DNA from: Lutibaculum sp963816555
Lineage (GTDB): Bacteria > Pseudomonadota > Alphaproteobacteria > Rhizobiales > Tepidamorphaceae
Direction of reading: 5' to 3'
Length of the DNA: 64,000 nt
Assembly (NCBI GenBank): GCA_963816555.1
Contig: CAWFLD010000007.1
Span: forward strand, 248,001 to 312,000
The notes under the pieces were generated by a model, which saw only the letters and a list, made by a program, of their open reading frames with translations, did not search any database and was not told where the DNA came from. The position numbers were made by a program, and so were the translations under genes. Below are positions 20,656 through 30,818 of this stretch, piece by piece; position 1 is the first letter of the stretch; each line of letters begins with the position of its first letter.

Positions 20656-21210
20656 TTATCGTCGGATCGGGCGCTCGGATGTAAGTCGTTCGATCTGGGC
20701 TCTCCGTTCGCGCATTGCCTTTTCGAGCGCCTTCGGCCGGTCGGCCACGGTCCCAAGACCGATGCGCCGAGGCGGTTGCCGCCCATCTGTGACGGCCATC
20801 TGGAAGCCGATGAAATGCGTGATCCGACCGTTGATGTCGCGCACCGGGCTCACGTGAACGGCATTCAGGAACTGTGTACCGTCCCGACGATAATTCGTCA
20901 GTTCGACATCCACAGGTTTGCCGGCCTTGATGGCCGCCCGCAGCTGCCCGACTGCAGCAGGATCGCTGGCCGGTCCTTGTAGAAAGCGACAATTGCGGCC
21001 AAGAACCTCGCCGCTGGAGTAGCCAGTCAGCTCGCCGAACGCTTCGTTGAGGAAGACGATAGGATTGTCGTGAAGGAAGGCTGCGGTTACCAGAAACGGT
21101 ATGCGTGCGCTGTGAATCGCCAGCGCGAAGGGGTCACCCTTCGTTCGCGCCACGCGCAGTCTCTCGGCCTCCTTGGCGACGGCGCCGTCGCCTGACGCTG
21201 CGATTTCCAA
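20656..21210 (-). CDS. Short LOV-domain (blue-light PAS) protein
   Basis: About 184 residues with one PAS/LOV domain over most of the length. The flavin-binding motif GRNCRFLQG, including the photoactive Cys, is intact, preceded by FLNEAFGELTGYSSGEVLG and followed by NYRRDGTQFLNAVHVSPV and HFIGFQMAVTD. No kinase or DNA-binding domain follows; the C-terminus is a short helix (KALEKAMRERRAQIERL). The TTG at 21210 is a likely start, with GGGGGCGG upstream; a longer frame from 21327 has no family support. Short LOV proteins sense blue light through a Cys-FMN adduct. The neighbouring MarR-PAS gene, same strand, 160 bp upstream, is a possible partner. Confidence 0.78.
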   Translation of the reverse strand: MEIAASGDGAVAKEAERLRVARTKGDPFALAIHSARIPFLVTAAFLHDNPIVFLNEAFGELTGYSSGEVLGRNCRFLQGPASDPAAVGQLRAAIKAGKPVDVELTNYRRDGTQFLNAVHVSPVRDINGRITHFIGFQMAVTDGRQPPRRIGLGTVADRPKALEKAMRERRAQIERLTSERPIRR

Positions 21211-21373
21211 CGATCCGCCCCCGAAGATGCTGTTTGCGGCGCAGAAGCTACTGCGGCCACTGCCACAACACCAGCGCCTCTGGAGCGTTCCTCGAGGGGC
21301 AGTTTCGCCGCAGGGCAGATCGCCCACCTTCGCCGCGAGGCGAGCTGCAAGCCACGATCCGCCCCTGCAGAGC

Positions 21374-22359
21374 TCAGGCGATCCGAGCAGACGCCTCCTG
21401 CCGGATTGGCTCGAAGTCTCCGTGAAGTCGCTGGATGTCGAGAAGTACCCCCACCCACTCTCTCATGGCCGGCGCTCCCGCGTCGAGGAGCGATGCCTGG
21501 GCCCGCACCCAGCGGTAGCCCCCCCGACGTGCCACACGCGGAAGATGGCGTCGTAATCGCTGGTCATTCGCACGCATCGCTGCCACAGGCCGAGAATCGA
21601 GGACCGATCGTCGCGATAAATCATGTTGAGCCAGCCATATCCCTTGGCCAGATCCAGATCCTGCCCGGTGTAGCTCTCCCAATGGACGGCGTCGACAACC
21701 ATGCCGCCGGCGTCCGCTCTCCAGCTGACGCAGTCGGTGTGGGTCGCATCCTCCGCATCCGGCGCGCCTTCTCCGTACTCGCCCGACGCGTCGGACATGC
21801 AACTCGAGACAAGCGGCGCCGGCGTGGCGACGTCCTCTGCCGCGCCCTGCTTCACCCGGCGATCGAGCCGAGGCGCCGAAGAGGGCTGTTGCGCGATCTG
21901 TGCGCGTGGCGACTGCCCGAGGACGGCCGCCAGGTTCTCGCGCAACCCCTCGAGCCCGCGGATGAGGACTTCGAGGTCGGTTTGGTCGAGGTTCCCGGTG
22001 ATCCGCTCATGCAGCTTCGCGATCATCTTGCAGGCCACCGCGAGCGCGTCTCCTGAACCATCTCCGGGAACGAGGGTCTTCACGCGCCGATCCGACGGAT
22101 CCGGAATGCGCTCCACGAGCCCTCGCCTCGCCAGCCGATCAACATAGCTCGAAAGGGTCATCGGCTCGACGCACATCCGCGCCGCGAGAGCGCTCTGCTT
22201 GAGGCCTGGAGACGCGGCGACGCAGCACAGAACGCGCGCCTCGGCCGGGGTCATCTCCAGGCGAGAGCGGGCAGCAGCCTTCTCGAATGCGTTCTGATAG
22301 AGGCGGGCCACGTCCGCAATCAGATGGGCGAGAACAGTCTCGTCAGGCGCTTGCGACAT
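21374..22359 (-). CDS. MarR-type regulator fused to a PAS domain (frameshifted)
   Basis: Residues 1-150 form a MarR winged helix (LEMTPAEARVLCCVAASPGL, SALAARMCVEPMTLSSYVDR, LVERIPDPSDRRVKTL). After a Ser/Pro/Ala linker comes a PAS fold (SWRADAGGMVVDAVHWESYT, GWLNMIYRDDRSSILGLW, YDAIFRVWHVGG), which continues in another frame with YRWVRAQASLLDAG and EWVGVLLDIQRLHGDFEPI. The break falls in a run of seven G (minus strand) near 21520; eight would restore the frame. The start ATG at 22359 has GGAAG upstream. The fusion suggests a repressor whose DNA binding responds to a PAS ligand or partner. Gene length 986 bp agrees with one missing base. Confidence 0.7.
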
Positions 22360-22534
22360 CTGTCTTCCAGCCACTGGCGCATGACCGAAACCGCTGATGT
22401 TCGTCTCCGCCCAGAACTCTCGATTACACCAATTTCGGGTCGCGGTGAAGTGTTGCCAGCGCATGCCTGGGTTGAGCACCAGCTCACCTTCGCTTCCGCC
22501 TCAGGGAAGAGGGGGGGGGGATGATAAGGTAATG

Positions 22535-22562
22535 TTACAAAATAATATGCTTATAGTATAGT
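22535..22562 (+). promoter_or_regulatory. Candidate promoter in AT-rich divergent region
   Basis: TTACAA, 16 bp, TATAGT, inside an AT-rich patch (22521-22570) that stands out from the surrounding GC-rich DNA. It would drive the HD-GYP gene at 22677. The non-coding stretch 22360-22676 also holds a run of ten G at 22511-22520 and no other feature that I can support. Confidence 0.4.
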
Positions 22563-22676
22563 GGGTAATATTCTTCGTATGAGCTGTGTTTTTAACCGCG
22601 CGTTAGAAAGTAACGGCCATCGTCGCCGGACGATAAACGAGAGTTTCAGCCCAAATGACCTGCGGAGGACACCGGT

Positions 22677-23728
22677 TTGCGCGTGCTGGTCATTGACGAC
22701 AGCCGGTCGAGCGCCGTCGGCATCGCCAAGAAGCTGGGCGAACTCCCCGCCGTCAGTCCGGAGATCTGCATTGATCCCGAGGACGCGCTCGGACGCTGCA
22801 AAAAAGAACAGTTCGACGCGAATTCTCGTCGACTACATCATGCCCAAGATGGACGGCATCGAGGTCATTTCGGCCCTGCGCAAGCTGCCGGGTTACCTCA
22901 TCGTGCCGACCGTCATGATCACGTCGACGATCAGCCCCGAACTCCGTCTCCAGGCGATCGAGTGCGGCGCGACGGACTTCCTCACCAAGCCCTTCCATTG
23001 GGTCGAACTGCAGGCGCGGGTCGAAACCTCCTCACGCTACGGAAGGCCGAGATCGAGCTGTCCGACCGGGCCCGCGACCTTGCCGGCGAGGTCGAGACCG
23101 CGACGCGCAACCTCGTGGTGCGCGAGGAGGAGATAATCTGGCGTCTGGCGCGCGCCATCGAGTATCGCGACGGGACGACCGCGGACCACGTGTCGCGCGT
23201 CGCCGAGATCTGCCGGCTGATCGCCGAGGAGCTGGGCATGAGCCCGGAGCGGTCGCGCCTCCTCTATCTCGCCGCCCCCCTGCACGACATCGGCAAGATC
23301 GGCATCCCGGACGCGATCCTGCAGAAGCCGGGCCGACGACGCCGGAAGAAACTGAGGTCATGCGCCGTCACGTCGAGATCGGCGCATGCATCCTCAAGGA
23401 CGCCTCCACCGAGGTGGTGCGCGTCGCGGAAGCGGTCGCGCGGACGCATCACGAGCGGTGGGACGGCACCGGCTATCCCGCCGGGCTCGCCGGGACGGAC
23501 ATTCCACTCGAGGGGCGGGTCGCCGCGCTGGCCGACGTCTTCGACGCGCTCTGCTCCGAGCGGTCCTACAAGCCGACCTGGTCGGCGGAGAAGGCGTGCG
23601 CCGAGATCGTGTCGAACCGCGGCAGCCACTTTGATCCCGCCTGCGTCGACGCCTTCGTCGCGTGCTGGCCGCGGATCCGGGACCTCTTGGCCGGCAGCCC
23701 GAGGAAGCGACGGACAGAGGCGGCCTGA
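22677..23728 (+). CDS. Response regulator with HD-GYP domain (frameshifted)
   Basis: RpfG-like protein of about 350 residues that would degrade cyclic di-GMP. Receiver domain: VLVIDDSRSS, DYIMPKMDGIEVISAL with the phospho-Asp, and DFLTKPFHW. HD-GYP domain: LARAIEYRDGTTADHVSRVA, PLHDIGKIGIPD (HD pair), HVEIG and HHERWDGTGYPAGL (HHE and GYP intact), then ADVFDALCSERSYKP. Three apparent indels (near 22819, 23025 and 23330; net -1, which fits the 1052-bp length) split it into three frames. TTG start with GGAGGA upstream. It is first in a run of same-strand signalling genes that continues into the che operon. Confidence 0.77.
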
Positions 23729-23791
23729 ACAAACTGTGCACGGCCACTCCACCCCTCGCGCAACGGAAACCACAACGAGGTTCGAAATCTC

Positions 23792-24097
23792 ATGTCCAGC
23801 CAGGCTCCAGACCAAGACGTCCATACACTCCTCCTGGAGGGCGACCTAGGACCGCGCGACGCCGGCGAGATCCATGCGGCGCTCCTGCACGCTCTGCAGG
23901 AGCATCGCTCGGTGGTGATTGATACCCGCCGCCTCGCATCGGTCGACGTCTCGATCATGCAGCTGATGGTCGCGGCCTTCGGCACCGCCCGGCGCCTCGG
24001 GCATGCCCTGTCGGTGGCGTCGGAATGCGGCGGACCGCTCGAACAGAGCCTCGCGCGCGGGGGGCTGACCATGCCGCCGCATCTCTCCCACGCCTGA
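23792..24097 (+). CDS. STAS-domain protein
   Basis: 101-residue single STAS domain (LLLEGDLGPRDAGEIHAALL, VVIDTRRLASVDVSIMQLMV, AAFGTARRLGHALSV). The phosphorylatable Ser of anti-sigma-factor antagonists would lie in ASVDVSIMQ. It reads through without interruption and lies between the HD-GYP gene and cheY. STAS proteins in chemotaxis-like clusters usually tune the kinase pathway; the exact role here is inferred from position. Confidence 0.75.
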   Translation: MSSQAPDQDVHTLLLEGDLGPRDAGEIHAALLHALQEHRSVVIDTRRLASVDVSIMQLMVAAFGTARRLGHALSVASECGGPLEQSLARGGLTMPPHLSHA

Positions 24098-24137
24098 CGG
24101 ACGAGCTGTCGAACCAGAGACCAAAGCGGAACCCGAA

Positions 24138-24510
24138 ATGAGCAAGACAATTCTGACCATCGACGATTCGCCTCCGTCCGGCAGATGGTAGCCATGACCC
24201 TGACCGGCGCCGGGCTACACGGTGATCGAGGCGGGCAACGGCGCGGAAGGCTATGACAAGGCCACCAGCGAACACCGTGCATGCGGTGCTCACCGACCTC
24301 AACATGCCGGTGATGAACGGGCTCGAGTTCATCCGCAAGTACCGCAGCCACCCGCCGAGCAAGGGCGTGCCGATCATCCTTCTGACGACCGAATCCGACG
24401 AGGGCCTGAAGCGCGCAGGCCAAGGAGGCCGGCGCCACCGGCTGGATCGTCAAGCCGTTCAAGCAGGATCAGCTCGCTCGCCGTCATCAAGAAGGTGACC
24501 GGGCGCATGA
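24138..24510 (+). CDS. cheY: Chemotaxis response regulator CheY (frameshifted)
   Basis: Single receiver domain of about 122 residues once indels are repaired. It starts MSKTILTIDDS, then QMVAMTLTGAGYTVIEAGNG, the phosphorylation site VLTDLNMPVMNGLEFIRKYR, ILLTTESDEGLKRA and the KPF motif in GWIVKPFKQDQL. At least five single-base indels fall between these blocks (for example a missing G near 24168 and extra bases near 24217 and 24417). The ATG at 24138 is clear. Its stop overlaps the cheA start (ATGA). Confidence 0.75.
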
Positions 24511-26596
24511 GCACCCGATCCCGCCGAGACCTTCCGCCAGGAAGCGCGCGAACTGCTCGAGACGCTCGAAGCAGGGGCTGCTCGACCTGGAGAAGGACCC
24601 CGACCGATGCCGACCTGGTCAACGCCGCCTTCCGTGCCCTGCACACGATCAAGGGCTCGGGCGCCATGTTCGGCTTCACCGCGGTGGCCGGGTTCGTGCA
24701 CGAGTTCGAGACCGCCTTCGACCGGGTGCGCAAGGGCGAGAGCGTCGGCCACGCCCGGACTGATCGCGCGTGGCGCTCGATGCCAAGGACCACGTCCACA
24801 AGCTGATCGAGACGCCCGACGCCGCCGGCGCCGCGGCGAGGCGATCCTCGCCGCCCTGCAGCGGCGATCGTCGAAGCCGATGCATGGCCCGAGCCGCCGC
24901 TCGCCGCGGCGAACGCCGAGACAGCCGGCGGCCGAAAGCCGCGCCGGCCGCGCCGCGACGCGCTGGCGCATCCGCTTCAGCCTGCCCGCCGACGCCTTCG
25001 TCTACGGCACCAATCCGCTGCCTGCTGCTCGACGAAATCCGCGAGCATCGGCCCGTGCGACGGTCACGGCGCTGACCGACGCCGTCCCGCCGCTCGAGGT
25101 CATCGATCCCGAAGCATGCCTATCTCGGCTGGCAGGTCGACCTCGAGGCGGACGATCCGCACGAGGCGATCGACGACGTCTTCCTGTTCCTGCGCGACGG
25201 CATGGAGCTGTCGATCGAGCCGCTGGCGAGGAGAGCCGGACGCCGACGCCGACCGCGCCGGAAGCCGAGCCCACGCCAGCCAAGGCCGGAGACCGGCCGC
25301 GGCGCAAGCCGAGCGCCGGCGCCAGCGCCGAAGCCGGCGCAGCCGCGGCCGAACCGGCGCCGCACGGACAAGGCCGCAGCCGCCGACGGCAGGCGGCTCG
25401 CATCGCTGCGCGTCGCCGCCGAGCGGCTCGACGAGCTGATGGACCGGGTCGGCGAACTGGTCATCGCCCAGGCGCGTCTACGCAGATCGCCGCAGCCAGC
25501 GCCGACTCGATCTCAAGTCCATCGCCGAAGAACTCGAGCGGCTGTCCTCGGGCCTGCGCGACACGACCATGGGCATCCGCATGGTGCCGATCGGCACGCT
25601 GTTCGGCCGCTTCCGCCGGCTCGTCCACGATCTGTCGCGCGATCTCGGCAAGCAGATCGAGTTCGTCACCGCCGGCGAGGAGACCGAGCTCGACAAGACG
25701 ATGATCGAACGGCTCGCCGATCCGCTGGTGCACCTCATCCGCAATTCGGTCGACCACGGCCTCGAAGACGCCGACGAGCGCGCTCGCAGACCGGCAAGCC
25801 GCGCGACAGGGCACGGTGCGGCTGTCGGCGCGTCTATTCCGGCGCCGAAGTCGCGATCTCGGTCTCCGACGACGGCGCCGGGCTCGACGCGCGCGCGCAT
25901 CCGCGCCAAGGCCGAGGAGGCGGGGCTGCTCGCGCCGGATGCCAAGATCGCCGACCAGGAGCTCTACCAGCATGATCTTCGCGCCGGGCTTCTCGACCGC
26001 CAAGCGAGGTGACCTCGCTGTCCGGCCGCGGCGTCGGCATGGACGTGGTCAAGCGGACCATCGACGGGCTTGCGCGGCACCATCGACGTCGACGACCGAG
26101 CCGGGCGAGCGGCACGACCGTGACGCTGCGCCTGCCGCTGACGCTCGCCATCATCGACGGCATGCTCGTGCGGGTCGGCGACGGCCGCTACACGATCCCG
26201 CTCTCGGCCGTCGAGGAATGCGTCGAACTGCCGGCCGGCGGCCGACACGCGCTCGAGCGGCCGCAGCTTCCTCGACATCCGCGGCGAGCTGGTGCCGTTC
26301 CTCGGCTGCGCGAACTGTTCAAGTCGCCGGGCGAGCCCGATGCCGTACCAGAAGGTGGTGATCGTGTCCGCCGGCGAGGGCCGGGTCGGGCTGGTCGTCG
26401 ACCAGATCATCGGCAACAACCAGACCGTCATCAAGCAGCTCTCGCAAGCTGCATTCCGGCGCTCAAGACCTTCTCCGGCGCGACGATCCTCGGCGACGGC
26501 ACCGTCGCGCTCATCCTCGACATCGTGAACCTCGTCGGCTTCGGCCAGAGCCACGAGGACCGCCTGCAGCGACCAGCGCCTGGGAGGGCAGCATGA
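24507..26596 (+). CDS. cheA: Chemotaxis histidine kinase CheA (heavily frameshifted)
   Basis: About 690 residues after repair. Domains in order: P1 Hpt with the phospho-His in ALHTIKGSGAMFGF, an Ala/Pro-rich P2 region, P3 dimerisation (RVAAERLDELMDRVGELVI), P4 ATPase with the N box HLIRNSVDHGLED, G boxes ISVSDDGAGLDA and SGRGVGMDVVKRTIDGL, and P5 with TVTLRLPLTLAIIDGMLVRV, ILGDGTVALILDIVNLVG. More than twenty one-base indels separate blocks that are each well conserved. It autophosphorylates in response to receptor-CheW arrays and passes phosphate to CheY and CheB. It overlaps cheY upstream and cheW downstream by ATGA. Confidence 0.78.
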
Positions 26597-27085
26597 GCGA
26601 GCCGCAGGCAGCCGGCGCCATGAAGGCCCTGACCATCCGGCTGCAGGACGAGATGTTCGCCCTCGAGGCCGACGAATGTCCGCGAGATCCTCGACCTCGT
26701 GCCGATCACCGCGGTGCCGAATGCCGGCGCTTTCGTCGGCGGGCTGATCAACGTGCGCGGCCGCGTCGTGCCGCTCGCCGATCTGCAGGGTGATGTTCGG
26801 CATGGACCGGCCGCCGAGCCGGACGCAGGACACGCGGATCGTCGTCATGGAGATCGACTCGACGGCGAGCCGACCGTCGCCGGCATCCTCGCCGACAAGG
26901 TCCACGAAGTCACCGACATCGAGGCCGCCGCGATCGAGGAGGCGCCGCAGGGTCGGCATGCGCTGGCCGGCCGGAATTCGTCGCGCGGCATCGGCAAGCG
27001 CGACGACGACTTCATCATCATCCCGGACATGGAACGAATTTTCGGGGCAGAGGGCGGCAGAAATCGCCGGCCTTGGTCCGAATGA
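26593..27085 (+). CDS. cheW: Chemotaxis coupling protein CheW, first copy (frameshifted)
   Basis: Adaptor linking receptors to CheA, about 160 residues. MKALTIRLQDEMFALEA, LVPITAVPNAGAFVGGLINV, RGRVVPLADL, VAGILADKVHEVTDIE and DDFIIIPDMERIF are all present but in different frames. ATG at 26593 overlaps the cheA stop. Confidence 0.72.
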
Positions 27086-27098
27086 AAGGACCAGATCG

Positions 27099-29249
27099 AT
27101 GAGACTGACCCTCAAGGCCAAGCTGGCGGCGACCTTCGCGGTCGTCGTCGCCTTGTCCGGCGTCAGCATGTTCGTGGCGATCCAGAACCTGGGCGCGCTC
27201 AATGAGGCGATCGACGGGATCGTCAACGGCAATGTCGCAGCGCATCAGATCGCGGATCGACATCAACGCCCGCTCCCTGCGCATCGCCCGCGACGAGAAG
27301 AACTAATCCTCGCCGACACGGACGCGAGGAGTTCAAGCAGTTCGGCGACCGGATCAAGACCGAGGAAGCGGCGCATCGACGAGCAGGTCGGCAAGCTGCA
27401 TGACATGTCGAGCGAGACCGGCAAGCCGCTCGTCGAGGCGTTCACGACGGCCTGGGACGGCTTCATGGAGCAAGCACCGAAGGTCGAGCAGCTGGCCGCT
27501 CTGAACTCGAACGTAGAAGGCGATGGAGAAGGTCGAAGAGGTGGCGAGCTGCCGGAGCAGGCCTTCGCGGCCTATCGAGGCATCGTCGGCAACCTGCGCA
27601 CCGAAGCGGTCACGGCCGCCGACGCGTCCAAGTTGCCGTGCCTTCGAGCGCAACTCAAGGATCTGCGAGACGGCACATGCTCGAAGCCGCGCGCTGACAT
27701 CCGCAACGTCGTCCTGGCGATGAGCGATCCTGAAGCTGCAGAAGCAGCTACATCGGCGCGCTCGATGCCAAGCTGGCCGAGCTGACGGCAGCAGATCGAC
27801 ACCGTCGCGTGCTCGTCTGCCCGAGTGACCGACGCCCGCTTCGCGGCATTCGAGCGGCATCGCACGAAGTGGATTGCTGTCGTCGAAGCCGCTGCAAGGC
27901 GGCTCGCCATCGAGAACGGCGACTACTACGCCGTACGAGCTCGCCAACGGCGAGGCCGCAAAGCGCTCGGCCAGAAGGCGGTCGACGCTCTCAACGCCAT
28001 CATCGACCTCAACAACAGCAGATGGCGGAGGCGAGCGCCGACGACCGACGAGCTCTACGCCTTCTCCCGCAACCTGCTGATCGCCCTGCTCGATCGGCTC
28101 GACCCTCATCGCCGCGGTCGCCGCGACCTGGATCGTCGGTCAACATCAGCCGCGCCGTCGCCAGCGCGCTCGGGCCTTGCCAACGCGGTGGCCGACGGCG
28201 ATCTCAATGCCACGGCCAGCGTCAAGTCGAACGACGAGATCAAGGACCTCATCGACGCGCTCAACGCGATGGTCGCGCAAGCTGCAAGGAGGTGGTCGGC
28301 GAAGTGAACGCGGCGGCCCACAACGTCTCCTCCGGCAGCCAGGAGCTGTCGGCCACCGCCGAGCAGCTCGCGCAGGGCGCGACCGAGCAGGCGTCGTCGA
28401 CCGAGGAAGCCTCCTCCTCGATGGAGGAGATGGCGTCCAACATCAAGCAGAACGCCGACAACGCCACGCAGACCGAGAAGATCGCCCGCCAGTCGGCGGC
28501 CGATGCCCAGGCCAGCGGCGAGGCCGTCGGCAAGGCGGTCAAGGCGATGCAGACGATCGCGGAGAAGATCCTGGTCGTGCAGGAGATCGCCCGCCAGACC
28601 GACCTGCTGGCCCTCAACGCGGCGGTGGAGGCGGCGCGGGCCGGCGAACACGGCCGCGGCTTCGCGGTGGTGGCCTCGGAAGTGCGCAAGCTCGCCGAGC
28701 GCAGCCAGGCGGCGGCGCAGGAGATCTCCGGCCTCTCCGGCGACACGGTGAAGGCCGCGCAGGAGGCCGGCGAGATGCTGGCCCGGCTGGTGCCGGACAT
28801 CCAGACGACGGCCGAACTGGTCGTCGGAGATCACCGCCGCCAGCCGCGAGCAGAATGCCGGCGCCGCCCAGATCAACACGGCGATCCAGCAGCTCGACAA
28901 GGTGACCCAGCAGAACACCACCGCGGCCGAGGAGATGGCCGCGACCTCGGAGGAGCTGGCGAGCCAGGCCGAGCAGCTGCAGCAGGTCATCGCCTACTTC
29001 CGCATCGACGCCGGCGTCGGCGCCGATCGCGGCCAGCCTGCGCCGCGCAAGGCGCAGCTCGCACCGCCAGAAGGCGTCGCAGCGGCTCGGCGTCGCCGAG
29101 ATGCAGCACGCGATCCGCAGGCCGCGGCGCCGAGCATGGCGAGCGCCAGGAGCGGCGGCGAAGCGCACGGGCGGCGGCTTCGCCCTCGACCTCGACGACA
29201 GCGGCGACGAGCTCGACAGCCGGTTCACCCGCAACGGCCAGCAGCCTGA
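27099..29249 (+). CDS. Methyl-accepting chemotaxis protein (frameshifted)
   Basis: Membrane chemoreceptor of about 700 residues. TM1 is at the start (LAATFAVVVALSGVSMFVAI), followed by a helical periplasmic-type domain, TM2 near 28070-28140, a HAMP-like linker (LANAVADGDLNATASVKSND) and a clean signalling domain from 28310 to 29000 with the hairpin tip RQTDLLALNAAVEAARAGEH followed by GRGFAVVASEVRKLAERSQ. The C-terminus is charged and low in complexity; the stop is uncertain because of indels. The N-terminal half carries many indels, the signalling domain few. Start ATG has AAAGGA upstream. Its position inside the operon suggests it is the main receptor for this CheA. Confidence 0.74.
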
Positions 29250-29317
29250 GCGTCAGCCTGAGACCCGCCTCCGGCCCCGCCGCAGGCGACGCCAACCGGG
29301 ATGCGAGGACGTCGACG

Positions 29318-29806
29318 ATGGCCGACCAGATCCAGTACGTGACCCTCGGCGTCGCCGACGACCTCTTCGCGGTGCCGGTCGACCGGGTCCAGGAGATCCT
29401 GGAGCCGCAGCCGATCGCCGGCATGCCGCACGCGCCCGCCGATTTCCTCGGCGTGATCGACGTGCGCGGCCAGAGCGTACCGGTGATCGACCTGCGCCTG
29501 AGGCTCGCCATGCCGCCGGCGGAGGACACGCGCGAACACGCGCATCATCGTGCTCGACGTCGCGATCGACGGCGCGGACCGCCGCAAGCTCGGCGCTGAG
29601 GGCCGACCGGGTCTTCGAAGTCACCGAGCTCGACGACGCGGCGCTCGAGCCGCCGCCGCAGATCGGGAGCCGGTGGCGCGCCGACTGCATCGCCGGCGTC
29701 GGCCGGCGCAACGGCGCCTTCGTCACCGTCTTCGACCTCGACCGCCTCTTTGCGCTGCGAGCGAGATCGCGGCCGACTCGACGGATCGCCTGAAGCGGCG
29801 GCCTAG
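29318..29806 (+). CDS. cheW: Chemotaxis coupling protein CheW, second copy (frameshifted)
   Basis: About 160 residues. It opens MADQIQYVTLGVADDLFAVP, continues VDRVQEILEPQPIAGMPHAP and DFLGVIDVRGQSVPVIDLRL in one frame, then IIVLDVAIDGADRRKLG, DRVFEVTELDDAALEPPP and GAFVTVFDLDRLFAL in others. The last block, with the Asp-Leu-Asp end, is a typical CheW C-terminus. The stop is uncertain: TGA at 29791 or TAG at 29804. Confidence 0.7.
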
Positions 29807-29854
29807 ACCCTGCCGACCGGCTCCGCGATCCGGCGACGCGGCCGGTACTCGTCC

Positions 29855-30810
29855 TTGCCCGATCGCAGCGATCGCACGGAATGGCTCGCGGACGACGCCG
29901 CAAGGGACTTCGATGGCACGTCCAGCGCGCACGCGCGGTCGGCCGAGCCCGACGCTCGCAGCACGACCAGATCAGCGACGCGGATTTCAAGCGCCTGGCC
30001 GACCCTGGTGAGCAGCCACACGGGCATCAAGCTGCCGCCGGCCAAGCTGACCATGGTCGAGGGCCGGCTGCGCAAGCGGATGCGGCGCACGGCGCAGCCG
30101 AACCTCACCGCCTATTGCCGCTACCTGTTCGACGAGGGCGGCCTGGAGACCGAGATCGTGCATCTCGATCGACGCCGTCACCACCAACAAGACCGACTTC
30201 TTCCGCGAGCCCGAGCATTTCGACTTCCTGGCGAACCGCGTCGTGCCCGACGCTGCTCGCGATGCGGCGCCGCGAGCGGACCCGCTGCTCAAGCTCTGGA
30301 GCGCGGCCTGCTCCAACGGTGCCGAAGCCTATACGCATCGCCATGGTGCTGGCCGACCTGGTGCGCGCAGCGCCGCGACTTCCGCTTCTCGATCCTGGCG
30401 ACCGACATCTCCACCGAGGTGCTGGCCCAGGCGAAGCGCGCCATCTATCCGGCCGAGAGCGATGGCGCCGGTGCCGCCGCGAGATGCGCCGGCGCTACCT
30501 GATGCGAGCCGCGCGACCGAAGCCTCGCGGCGAGGTGCGCGATCGTGCCGGAGCTGCGCCGGCGCGTGCAGCTTCGCCCGCCTGAACCTGATGGACACGA
30601 CTACCCGTCCGATCGCGACATGGACGTGATCTTCCTGCGCAACGTGCTGATCTATTTCGACAAAGCCGACGCAGGACGCGGTCGTCGCCGCGGCTCGTCG
30701 GCCATCTGCGGCCGGGCGGCTACCTGATCGCTCGGCCATTCCGAGTCGATGGCCGGCTGGAGTCTACCGGTGCGGCAGGTCGCGCCGGCCATATTCCAGA
30801 AGTCCAGTGA
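29855..30810 (+). CDS. cheR: Chemoreceptor methyltransferase CheR (frameshifted)
   Basis: SAM-dependent methyltransferase that methylates receptor glutamates, about 310 residues after repair. N-terminal domain: DADFKRLADL, SSHTGIKLPPAKLTMVEGRL, KRMRRTAQPNLTAYCRYLFD. Catalytic domain: VTTNKTDFFREPEHFDFL, LLKLWSAACSNGAEAYTIAM (SAM loop, one indel), RDFRFSILATDISTEVLAQA, KRAIYPAE and MDVIFLRNVLIYFDK. The TTG near 29855 is the best start because it keeps the N-terminal helix; the stop at 30810 is approximate. Confidence 0.7.
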
Positions 30811-30818
30811 GGGAATCG

